Assembly (NCBI GenBank): GCA_932294295.1
Contig: OW028582.1
Span: 39,779,204-39,843,203 of the forward strand
Origin: Alitta virens
Taxonomy: Eukaryota; Annelida; Polychaeta; Phyllodocida; Nereididae
DNA: 64,000 nt
Reading direction: 5' to 3'
A program made the position numbers and the translations under genes. Numbering within the stretch: the first letter of the stretch is position 1; each line of letters starts with the position of its first letter. Below the pieces are notes generated by a model that searched no databases, had not been told where the DNA came from, and worked only from the letters and a program-made list of their open reading frames with translations. Of the stretch, positions 11,341-22,109 are shown one piece after another.

Positions 11341-14300
11341 TATAGTCAGGGGGCCAAGGCCAAAAAAAGTTAATATAAAGGGCACTTTGTTTGCACCGAT
11401 CCACACCTCCTCAAATCTGGTATCACTGAATTGGAAATTTTCTGAATTTTTTGAATCCAGTACTCGTTTTGTCAGTTTCTTGGACTGGAGATGTTTTTTT
11501 TTGGTATCCATGGCAACAAGTCAGTTTTATTATTGGAAAAAATGACAAAGGTAATTTTGCTGGTGTGGTGTTAATTATGATGCTTGACATATATTGGTAC
11601 CATACCTAATCTGCATGGCTAACCTCTTCATACTTTTGCAGTAACATCTGGTTTTTGTCAATTTCCTGTTGCTATGGTAACAGCTTTACAAAAATTTCCA
11701 TAAATTTTATTTATTTGCTTTGATATCTTTGTCTGTACAGCTTCTACAAAACAGTCAAATGATATACTTTTGGTATCTCCAGACACCTTAGGGGAAACCC
11801 TCTCAGTAAAGAAGCATCATTGGAAAATTATTTATTTTTGTTTGTTGCTATGGAAACAACTTTATAATTAGTCAAATTTCCAGAGATAGCATCATAGATA
11901 TGTAAACAAACATTTTGTAAGATATATTGAACACAGGAATTTAATATTTAACTTTTTGCATGTGAAGACTTCACTAATTTTAGAAATATACTTTTTTAGT
12001 CTCTGGTTGCCAAGGGAATGTGTCTCTATCCCCCTATTTCCTTATATAGGCAAATTTTGAATTAGATGGATGCAATCAGGCTGAAAGATAAAAAATAAAC
12101 CAGAATTGCTAGTTATAAAGGCTTTTGCTAAGGCTGACACCCCAATTTGTCTTGTACTATTATATATATATATATTTTATGTTGCCGTAGCAACCTTATA
12201 ATAAACAATATCAGACCTGAAGGGCAGAAGTGTTACATCATTCATATCATGACAGGTGCATACATAAATTGCTCATTAAACACGAGGTTTTATGGTAGAG
12301 GAGTTGATTTCTGATAATTTAACAAGGTTAATTTCCATAATTCTTTTCCCTGGCTAATCTAAATAGGCTAATTTGCATATTATTTCCTTATATGGCAACA
12401 ACATCAATATTTATCCTTAAGTTCCTTTTATTCTCTCAAACGATCTGTATTGTTCCGAATTACAGAATAACAATAGCCTAAATAATATATATCAACACTT
12501 TTTAGATTGGTAACCATGGTAACCAAACCACCAATCAGCCGGGTATAGATATTCAGGGAGCCAAAGCCATAAAAAGAGAACAAAAAAGGCCCATTTTTGC
12601 ACTGATCAACATTTCATCAAATTTGGTATCATTAAATAGGAAATATTCTGATATTCCTGAAACTGGTCATTGTTTTGTCAGTTTTTTGGACTGAAGATGC
12701 TTTTTATTAGTTTCCATGGCAACAAGGCATTTTTTTTTGAACAAATTGACAAAATCATTTTACTGGTGTGATGTTAATTATGATGCTTGACATATATTGG
12801 TACCACACCTAATCTGCATGGCTAACCTTTTCATACTTTTGCAGTAACATCTGGTTTTTGTCAATTTCCTGTTGCTATGGTAACAGCTTTACAAATATTT
12901 TTTATAAATTATATTTTTTTCTTTGATATCTTTGTCTGTACAGCTTCTACAAAACAGTCAAATGATATACTTTTTCTGTCTCCAGACACCTAAGGGGTAA
13001 ACCCTCTAAGAAAAAAAGCATCATTGGAAAATAATTTATTTTTGTTTTTTGCTATGGAAACAACTTTATAATTAGTCACATTTCCAGAGATAGCATCATA
13101 GATATGTAAACAAACATTTTGTAAGATCTATTGACCATAGGAATTTAATGTTTAACTTTTTGCATGTGAAAACTTCACTAATTATAGAGATATACTATTT
13201 TAGTCTCTGGTTGCCAAGGAAATGTGTCTCTGTCCCCTATTTCCTTATATGGGACAATTTAAATTTAGATGGATGTAATCAGGTTAAACAGAAAAAAAAA
13301 GGAATCTAATTGGAAATCATAAGGTTTTGTGAGGGCTCAGATTCCATACCTACGTGTAGCAAATTTTTTTCAGCTTGGTTACCATAGTAACCTCAGAATA
13401 AACAAAATCAGATTGAGAGCAAACAAATCCTACATCATTCCTATCTTTCCACCTATATACATGAACTGTTTATTGAACCCCTGTATTTTTCTGGTCAAGG
13501 AGCTCATTTGTCATATCTGATTTGCATAAGTTTCCTTATATGGCCAATTCACAGATACTAATTAGCATATATTCCCTTATATGGCCACTACAGGGGGTGA
13601 ATGCAATTTAGACAAATTTGTTATTCAGCAAGGCATCCAGTTTTCAATTGATGCCTTGCTGAATAACAAATTTGTCGAAATTGCATTCACCCCCTGTAGT
13701 GGCCATAAAAGGAAATATATGCTAATTAGTATCTGTGAATTGGCCATATAAAGAAACTTATGCAAATCAGATATGACAAATGAGCTCCTTGACCAGATAA
13801 ACACAGGTGTTCAATAAGCAGTTCATGTATATAGGTGGAAAGATAGGAATGATGTAGGATTTGTTTGCTCTACATCTGATTTTGTTTATTCTGAGGTTAC
13901 TATGGTAACCAAGTTGAAAATAATTTGGTACACGTAGGTATGGAATCTGAGCCCTCACAAAGCCTTATGATTTCCAATTAGATTCCTTTTTTTTTTCTGT
14001 TTAACCAGATTACATCCATCTAAATTTAAATTGTCCCATATAAGGAAATAGGGGACAGAGACACATTTCCTTGGCAACCAGAGACTAAAATAGTATATCT
14101 CTATAATAAGTGAAGTTTTCATATGCAAAAAGTTAAACATTAAATTCCTATGGTCAATATATCTTACAAAAATGTTTGTTTACATATCTAAGATGCTATC
14201 TCTGTAAATTTGACTAATTATAAAGTTGTTTCCATAGCAACAAACAAAAATAAATTATTTTCCAATGATGCTTCTTTACTAAGAGGGTTTCCCCTAAGGT

Positions 14301-14730
14301 GTCTGGAGATACCAAAAGTATATCATTTGACTGTTTTGTAGAAGCTGTACAGACAAAGATATCAAAGCAAATAAATAAAATTTATGAAAATATTTGTAAA
14401 GCTGTTACCATAGCAACAGGAAATTGGCAAAAACCAGATGTTACTGCAAAAGTATGAAGAGGTTAGCCATGCAGATTAGGTATGGTACCAATATATGTCA
14501 AGCATCATAATTAACACCACACCAGCAAAATTACCTTGTCATTTTTTCCAATAAAAAAACTGACTTGTTGCCATGGATACCAAAAAAAACATTCCCCGTC
14601 CAAGAAACTGACAAAACGAGTACTGGTTTCAAAAAATTCAGAAAATTTCCAATTCAGTGATACCAAATTTGAGGTGTGGATCGGTGCAAACAGAAATCCC
14701 AATTTTGAGGGGCTGGCCCCCTGACTATTA
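11341..14730. repeat. Triplicated 1.1-1.2 kb repeat forming a giant foldback
   Basis: Three copies of one AT-rich unit are present. R1 is about 11341-12544 (plus), R2 about 12545-13643 (plus), and R3 about 13644-14730 (minus). R2 and R3 form a near-perfect palindrome centred near 13643, with a 14-nt loop between GGCAT (13632) and ATGCC (13655). R1 is a diverged direct copy; parts of R3 match R1 better than R2, which suggests gene conversion or mosaic origin. Small mirror-image ORFs at 13329-13520 and 13767-13958 give nearly the same 63 residues, simply because of the palindrome. No protein is supported. It could be a foldback transposon or a duplicated regulatory repeat. Confidence 0.85.
11504..14580. 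promoter_or_regulatory. Cluster of RFX X-box-like palindromes
   Basis: Motifs close to GTTGCYATGGNAAC recur across the three repeat copies: 11668-11681, 11844-11857, 12181-12194, 12710-12723, 12871-12884, 13048-13061, 13378-13391, 13896-13909, 14228-14241, 14404-14417 and 14567-14580, plus half-like sites at 11504 and 12510. The form GTTGCTATGGTAAC is a textbook RFX-family X-box. Whether they bind anything is unknown. The regular reuse in all copies is seen directly. Confidence 0.6.
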
Positions 14731-14987
14731 GCAGGAAGTGTTGTAACAGCTTGAGAGGGATGGATAAAATGTCAGTGGAAATTATGAAGTTGATGCATAA
14801 CCCCAGTGTTGGCCCAGTGTCAGCACAATCCATGTCTTTACTGGGGCACATAAAAACACTTCAGTTATATATGTGTGTGACATAGTGTTGATGCCAAGCG
14901 TTTCATCTGAACATGGTAAAGTTTCGAGCAAGATGTTGACCCAGAAAAACATACCCTTGTTAAAATTACCTGACGTTGTGTGTGTAT

Positions 14988-17372
14988 TAGGGTGGTCCAC
15001 ATTCATATGGCAAAATTTCAACTTCATGTTAAAAGTCAGGGCACCCCCTAACTTTGTTTGGTTTGGCATTGGTGAAATTTTGCCAAAATTTTATCTTCCT
15101 ATTCCAATTAGAAGACGGTGCTCATGAGCCGTACAATATTTTGATATTAGCAAAAAATATTAACAAATAACGCAATTTGTGGAACAGACCTTTATTCCAA
15201 AAACATGAACTTCCAATGAAAGTACAACAAAATCATTGCAGATATTTTTTTAAACAAAGTTTCTCACAGACTTCTCAATAGAAGGAATTTAGTTCTCCAG
15301 AACAGCAGCAATAACAGATTTCTTTGTATTTTGCATGGGAATAGCTTTCCAGTTTGCTCTAACAACTTGCAGGAGAAATTGCTTTTCCCTAATTTTCAGC
15401 TGATACAAAATCTTCATGGTTCGCTTGCTTGCTAGGTCTCCCAAACATGTCTCTCTTGCAAGAATTGTTGGAACACCCCTTACATGGCGTATCCCAGGTT
15501 CTCTGGTCATGGCCTTCACTATTTAGCTTTCTCAGTCACAGAAACTATATCAGAGAAAAGCGCAAGGCCACAAGCTCATCTGATAAGTTCCATAAATGGT
15601 GCTCCAAGACTTTAATTGCAGCAGTGGAAATCTTGCCATCAATGGCCTTGTATTTCGCAAGATCAGCCCATAATGCCAAATCATCAGCACGTGCCTCAGC
15701 TGCAAGGGTGGCTTCTATCCATACTTTTGTGTAAAGAAGTGCACCAAACTGCACAATCGCTGCAATTGACGTTCTTTTCTCGTCAAATTGAACACATCTT
15801 GCTGATCACGAAAGAGATATATTTTGGCATATTAGCAGCTTAGCCATCCATCGCGCATGGTGAACAGGCCCTGGTGTCCTCCAGTGAATTTGTTTTAGGT
15901 TGGCTTCCCAACACATCATCTCTGATGAGCATTTCCTGGCCAGTCACATCTTTCAGAATAGCTATTGTTGATTTAACAAAGCACTGAACTTCATCATTCA
16001 ACTCCAAAGGCTGAACATTTTTGGTTGAAATTCATCCAACAAGACTTGAACCTTTTAAAAAGTGGAATTTCTGGTGAGCTTGAGGGGCCAAAACACAGGG
16101 AAAACACCTTTGCAAGAATTATTTCCATAACATGATGACGACAGGCCAACCAATGTAGCTCTCTGCCAAGCATATTCTCAATACGGGTGCACACTCCATT
16201 AATAAGACCAGTATTAACTGATGTGGTGTCAAAGCTCATTTTGCATGGACTTTGTCCACCAGGTTCCATTGGACCAGAAGATTGTAAACAGCTTTAGCTT
16301 CATCTTCTGCCTTTCCGGATGATAACTTGGGCATACCAAGAAACTTATCTACTCCATCTCCAGATACTAGCACTGGCAGGCGGTCAACTTTTTTCTATCC
16401 CAGCAATTTCAGACAGAATCTTACCATCCCAGTGTATCACCAAAGGATATTCTTGTACAAATTCTGCTCTGGCTGATACTGCATGATCTCTTCTTGCTTT
16501 CTTTCTGACTCTGCGGGAAAGGGGAAGGGAAGAGGGGTCATGATCAAGGAAAGCTGCAAGTGGAGCCATTAAACGAACAGCCTCTCAATCAGACGTTTTA
16601 TTTCTGTCAAAATTCTTGTCACATGTTTGGTATACAGCTTAGCTGTTGAAAGTTTCTTCTTTGGTGTTTCTTTCATTGCTGGTTTTGAAGAAATACTCGG
16701 CGCAAATTCAACATCTGAATCACTCATGTCATCTGAACTGTTAGTTTCATTTTTCATGTTTACTTTCATCACCGTGGATGTAGTCTGCAAAAGCCTTTGG
16801 TCTACATTTCTCTTCATCATTCTTTCCTTTTTTTAGTTCTTTCTTGTTTTTTGGCCAGTTCTTTGTCTTCGGTTCTCATGTACATTTTGCGGTCTTGTCG
16901 TTGATCTGCTAGAAATTCTTGGTCTTCTTTAATCTTGATCTTCACTAGTGCATCAGCATTCTTCAATGTCAAAAAGAGAATCTAAGTTTTCAGCGATCTC
17001 TTTCTCACTATTTCTTTGAGTTTTAGAAGTTCTTCCTTTGTTTTTCTTCAGCATCAACCAGGTGTTATGAAATTTGTCTAATTTCTCGATTATATGTTTT
17101 GTGAGGGTAGTAGGAATTGCATCTTGTGATATGTGTCAGCACAAATCCCAACTTAAGAACAGCCACAAGAGAGGTTCCAAAGATCAATACATATCAAATA
17201 TAAAGGAGAACTGAGGCTGCAGTTAGAATGAAAACCTTCAGGAGTGCCTACATAGATTTCAGTAGATTATCGCAAAATTTTTAGTTTCTGGCACAATTTA
17301 AGACTCATTGAGCACTGTCTTGAAATACTTAAAATATCTTTAGCTTGACTTCAGTTTTTTTGGACCAACCTA
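14988..17372 (-). mobile_element. Complete DNA transposon with TIRs and 8-bp target duplication
   Basis: The ends read TAGGGTGGTCCA (14988-14999) and, inverted, TAGGTTGGTCCA (17361-17372), matching at 11 of 12 positions. Immediately outside, GTGTGTAT occurs at 14980-14987 and again at 17373-17380, a perfect 8-bp target site duplication. The element is 2385 bp and carries one broken transposase-like gene on the minus strand. An 8-bp duplication is typical of hAT and P superfamilies, among others, but the encoded protein does not show a familiar hAT pattern to me. The duplicated octamer is GT-rich, so a chance microsatellite match is possible; the TIR match argues against this. Confidence 0.75.
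15289..17110 (-). pseudogene. Unclassified transposase-like protein, frameshifted
   Basis: On the minus strand, successive frames assemble into one protein family. From about 17100 there is a basic N-terminal region with a NLDSLFDI block and a KEDQEFLADQR-type helix. Next come a Ser/Asp-rich linker (16569-16820) and an Arg-rich segment followed by LVIHWDGKIL (16384-16569). Then come MSFDTTSVNTG and LHWLACRHHVMEIIL, followed by FGPSSSPEIPLFKRF (15994-16269). The gene ends with 15545-15754 and 15289-15519. The HWDGK aspartate, the FDTT aspartate and the HHVMEI glutamate are plausible members of a DDE-type active site; that is inference. From memory, similar uncharacterised proteins are multiplied in insect, cnidarian and other animal genomes. 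At least four frame changes make it non-functional. It fills the TIR-bounded element. Confidence 0.7.
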
Positions 17373-17380
17373 GTGTGTAT

Positions 17381-20300
17381 GTTGTCATTACAATTATCAT
17401 AACCAGGAAGTCACAGATGGGGAAGTAGAGGATGGGGACGAGGAGGCGGGTGACTAGGGCAACAATGTTGATGTGGTTGCTGCTGCTGAGTGGCACGAAG
17501 AGAGCCCTGGGCGTCGGCACTAAAAAATACTATGTAGGATTTGCTTTAAGAAACATGTGGACTGCAGATTGTGTGGGCAAAAAGCACTCAGGGGACGGGG
17601 AAATGGGAACTCTGTAGTAGCTGCAAAGAAAAATACCCTAATTTCCGCCATAGTTGTGGCAGAATATTTCCGGATGGCACTTGTTTTGCTGGTGAAAAAA
17701 TCTGTGGCTGATGTTGTACACTCATCAGTTGAGACGTCTTATGACAAAGAACGCTGTTGGTGGGCCAACAGATGTGTCCAGTGGAGGACCTGTTTAGAGC
17801 AGGCGCAGGGCGCCAAAGATACCAGTTGCGAAGAAGGTTCAGAAACCAGTGAAGTATTTACATTTGTCTATCGACGACGTGGTAGCTGGCAAAGTGCCCC
17901 TTTTGTAGTCATGGATAGAGATCTCGCTAAGCAGACTTTTTTTGCCTCCCAGCATTTCAGCACCGAGACCATGTTCTTGGATAATCAGAAAAAAAAATTT
18001 TTCATAATGAAGCGGTGTTACGGCCTCACTAAGTCCCTATCACTCCTCCATACTTTCAAGTACATTGGACCTGAGCAAAGGACAGTGATTAAGTTACCCT
18101 TTTACTTCTTGACGTTTTGCTTGTCCCTGATCGAAAGTGGATTCACTGGCATTAAGCACGTTATGGGGCAAGTGGTAATTATTTCAGCAAAGATGTGGCA
18201 TTGGATGACAGTTTATTTTCTCAAAGCATATTTCAGGACTTGTTGTGGCGTGCCTGCACATAGGATTCGCTCAGCGTGGCTGGGGCAGATAAATTTTTTC
18301 TTGCAAAATTTCATGAGAGCATGACATTGTGTCGGTATGTTTACAATGTTTCATTGGGTCTCCATTGGACAATCCAACAATATGCCATGCAAGTTACAGT
18401 ACCTGTGATGTTGCGAAAGGTTTGCGCCCCTATATCAAAAGCAGGGAGTGGTGCTGCAAGAGGACCAAGTGGAAAAAAAGTTTTATGAAGCCATGTAGTC
18501 CCTCACGCCTAACAATTTGTGGGTCGCCAGGCGAATTTTGGTTATTTTGATCCTTTTGTTACTTCAGATTGGATTTTAAACCAGATTACCCACCCTAATT
18601 CAGAGTTAACTGTGGCTTTACTGGGTGTTTTGAAGCACTTCTCTGTGTGTGGCTTTAGTTCTCTGCGTCAGGACTTTTCTCACCCGCTGGACTAGGTTAG
18701 GCTGCAGACAATATGTTCAGGTCTCCCTTTTATGAGTGGTGGGCAAATTTACAGGGCTGTGGAGTTATTTGGTAAGTGTCACCCCAATGCTGTGGATGAC
18801 TCTGGATGGATTTATTTTGATCATGTAGCTCAGGAAAAATTTCATGGGAGTGTAGCCTTAACATGGAGCATTAGAGGGCAAATGGCCAAAGTATGGATGA
18901 CAGCCAACGTGCTTTTACCTGACCCCCACCTTGTGTTGAGCAGCCTCCTACCTCCCCAAAATATAGCGATAAGCCAACTGCACCCTTTGCTTGTCGAGAT
19001 AAAAGGGGAGTCGTCATCTGTGAATCACCATTGCTCCTGATTGACACTGTTTTGCGGGCTGTGAATGCTTATGTTACCCCCCAATTTATGCCTAGTACAT
19101 GCATCTGTGCTGATTGTCATCGAGTGACACAGCGTTTGGCACAAATTAACACTTTGCAAGCACTTTGTGTGGCTGTGATAAAAGATATCTTGTTCTCCCT
19201 ACCTTCACTCCGCGACTTCCTCTGGGAGAGAGAACATTTAAAACCACATATTCCCATCTATATCCAAGACAGTATTTTTTAACCAACAGCACTATGGCTC
19301 ACCAAAATTACCTGTACGCTGCTCGGCTTCCTGCTGATTCAACCTTTCACAATCTCAAGCTTTCACCCCAAGCTCGTTTCACTCATTATTGGATGACTGC
19401 GGTGATCACCTTCACATATGAAGCCCATCCGTGCACCTGGTTCATGCTTGGGTTAACCATCGACTTCCTCTCCTTGTGTTTGAAGGCTCTGCAGGTGTGG
19501 AAGGACCAACCCACCAGGCGAAAGGTAACCATCTAGCGGTTGTGACGTGAAGGATCTGTCACGTTTATTAGGCGGGGTGTGATTTTGTCCAAGCACCACA
19601 GCTCTCCCCCATGTGGGCGGAAGAGCAACCTGGCTTGTTCTTCCATCAGGGTGCCTGTTGTAACTTTTATGGATTGGCTACAATGGGGTGATGCTTGGCT
19701 GCAGTTGATGGTCTGCGCTGTTCAGGCTGACGTGGAGTATGCCACCATCATGCGCCATCACACTCGAATGGTCCTTTTTCACCCCACCTCTTGGACCTCC
19801 ATCGGCATTGCCTTGTCAAACGCCACACTTTCACTTATAGGCTGTTCTTCATTTGTATCTTCAAACATTTGGCTGTGCTGTATCCCAAACCGGGAGCGAT
19901 ATCCCACTTTTGCCGTGCTCTGGTCTTCCCTCTCCAGTGCCCAACAGGCTGACGTGGTGAAAAGGGCCTTCCAACACACGTCTTTTGTGGAGCTGTGAAA
20001 CCTGCTTTCGCATTTTCAGCAATGGAGTACACTTCAAGTGTATCCTACCTCCGTTCCCTGCTTTGCCCCTATTGGATTAGTTGTCCTGTTTGGCCACTGA
20101 GAACAGGGTCATTGCCCCCCTGAGCTTACCCAATACTGTAAGAGTGGCGGGGTTACCCAACACTATGGTCTTGAAACATTTCACAAACATGTGATTTTTT
20201 GTTCCTTTTGCGTTCAATTTTATGCGTGATTTTTCTTGTTATGGACGAGATTTGTTATTATGTGACATCATGTACAATCCTGTGGCCAATAAAAAAAATT

Positions 20301-21130
20301 CAAAGGCAAAAAGCTTGTTTTTCTCTCTGGGTGGAAATTGTGACATGGTAGTCTGAAATTATGACCTGGCAGTATGACATAATCGCAGTCGTGTGGGTTT
20401 GTACAACATACATGTATAAAAGGGAGGGCTCGTAGATGAGTGAGAATTAGTATTACTGAGTATTTTGTTTTACCCAACACGAGTCTATGGATAACTTAAC
20501 TGTGACGCACACCTTGTCAAGACAATGACAAAGAAATTTTAGGCCTCACCCCAACAAGTTTATAATATCCGACCAATATCTGGAAATTTGTTGAGCTTTC
20601 GTAGAGGTGAGGAGAGAGCGCTATGAAATTGCAGACTATCATTACATTACCTTATGGATAACATTAATGAGGGCTGTCTTGGACTCCCATCGACGTCTAC
20701 TTGGAGCGTATCAAGGAGAGGCAGAGGGATGAAGAAACCTTGAGCAGTGATAGCTTTTGGTTGGAGTACAACAAACAACTGAGGGCTGCCTTTTTGACCA
20801 ATCAAAGCAGCCGGGTGACCTTGGCGAGATGCCCCGATGACGTAGTGTTGATCAATCACCTCCTGACCAAAGTAGGGCACGGTCCAAGAGGAAAAGAGAA
20901 GCAAGATTAATGCACCATTCCCTGTCCCTCCTCATTGTAAATGGTGGTCACACAAATTGGCTATGGAATGTTACCTCACCCACTGTTTTGTTATGAAATG
21001 CATTTATTACTGTTTTGCTCCAGCCTATGATTATTACATTTGCGTGTTCATTACTACATTCTCATAAGACACGGAAAGAGCTGAGGGGAAATAAAAAAAC
21101 TCGTTGACATTGCCACTTAAGTCGAGATAG
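17381..21130 (+). other. Degenerate left part of Polinton relic, genes not identified
   Basis: This region is less AT-rich than its surroundings and carries several plus-strand ORFs without clear domains: 17557-18324 (255 codons), 18276-18488, 18732-19040, 19031-19536, 19579-19998 and 20701-20910. Alternate frames also look protein-like in places, for example a Lys/Val/Pro-rich stretch near 17815-17880, so frameshifts are frequent. Given the Polinton genes downstream, capsid, protease or ATPase relics would be expected, but I could not recognise a Walker motif, capsid signature or integrase. Treat as unassigned. Confidence 0.35.
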
Positions 21131-21134
21131 ACGC

Positions 21135-21375
21135 TTGTTGTGAGATATATCTCAATGTTCTGAAAGGCAATTTGCACATCACACCCACCTTGGCTAAATC
21201 TTTGAAGAAGCATCGCAAACAGTGCCAGGAACTTGTAGACAAGAAAGTGAAGACAGAGAGAAAGAAAAAGATACTTAAAAGTCAAGTCGGTGGTTTCCTT
21301 CCATTTTTGATTTGGTCTGTAGCTGCCCCGTTGCTGCGGCCACTTGTGCTAAGCCTTATACCTAAACGGCAATGA
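21135..21375 (+). pseudogene. Polinton small basic protein with Gly-Gly-Phe hydrophobic tail
   Basis: The frame reads through a Leu-Lys-Gly-Asn-Leu start region, then a very basic middle (LKKHRKQCQELVDKKVKTER), then GGFLPFL and a hydrophobic Ala/Pro/Leu tail. This layout is a basic helix followed by a GG-x-L-P hydrophobic segment. It is characteristic, from memory, of a small gene found beside the polymerase or virion genes in Polintons and adintovirus-like elements, reminiscent of adenoviral minor core peptides. No ATG is needed to see the match; the annotated ATG at 21172 may be internal. It is directly followed by the next Polinton-like frame. Confidence 0.55.
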
Positions 21376-21378
21376 CAG

Positions 21379-22021
21379 GCTTTAAAGAGTGCTACCTCAT
21401 TCCCAAGCAAGCTTATGGGGGGGTCGGGCCACACAGGTGAATCAAGAGCACTTGCCGGATGATATCAGAATGAAGTTTTACGATTTTTGTCAATGCTACA
21501 ATTTTGCTGACAAATTAAAGGCAAGCTTGGGGAAACGCGAGCTGAGTGGCGAGAAATTATAGAGGTGGTGCAAGACTCAGGGGGAAAAAGGCGGATTGCT
21601 CAAAATTTTTGATTTCATTCCGGAGGCACCAAGTGGGATCCCAACTTTAACGTTATCTTCCATGGGGATGGACAAAGCATGTTTGGCATGGACAGTCTTT
21701 ATGTTGTGCAAGTGCTAGTGGGGGGTATTAAAGATTATGACTGCTGTTCTGAGCCAGTATTCAGAAAGTTGAAGGAGCTCAGGATTCCCCCTAGCTTGTT
21801 ATTGTTCTATGACCACGGTGAACCATGGGTACCCGTCCTGCCTCAAGAGGTAAGTTGGAGTTCGCTCAGAGACTCCTCTCCACCTCCAGATATTTTCCAG
21901 CAAGACTGTTCCCTGAGTGAAGCATCCGTAGACGTTGCCACTCCCAGTCCCACGACCCCCGGCACTCCCTGTGCAGCCCATTTCTCCCAAAGTAGGCTTC
22001 CCAACTGCTGCCACCCCCAGT
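21379..22021 (+). pseudogene. Polinton-type structural/accessory protein, frameshifted
   Basis: An N-terminal piece (ECYLIPKQAY) follows the basic protein. Then a segment around 21430-21530 reads HLPDDIRMKFYDFCQCY in another frame, and 21679-22021 gives GMDSLYVVQVLVGGIKDY, a Lys-Leu-Arg-Ile-Pro block and a Pro/Ser/Thr-rich tail. In Polinton-like elements, as I recall them, the same order occurs in one ORF: an initial valine/proline block, a LPxDxK-x-K-hY helix, a G-x-x-hxDLV segment, then a short helix ending in a conserved proline. At least two frame changes are needed, so the gene is dead. Its exact function is unknown to me; a virion role is inferred from position. Confidence 0.5.
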
Positions 22022-22109
22022 GACATTTTGAACTTATTTCCCGTGCCTACACAGAGCAAAAAATTTTGAAAATCTGCTCATTTCCAAGCGTTTATGGGGT
22101 GGTAAAACC

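Noticed and set aside
13329..13958. Two nearly identical 63-residue proteins on opposite strands
   Set aside because: They mirror each other because they lie in the palindrome arms; base changes between copies do not favour synonymous sites in any visible way.
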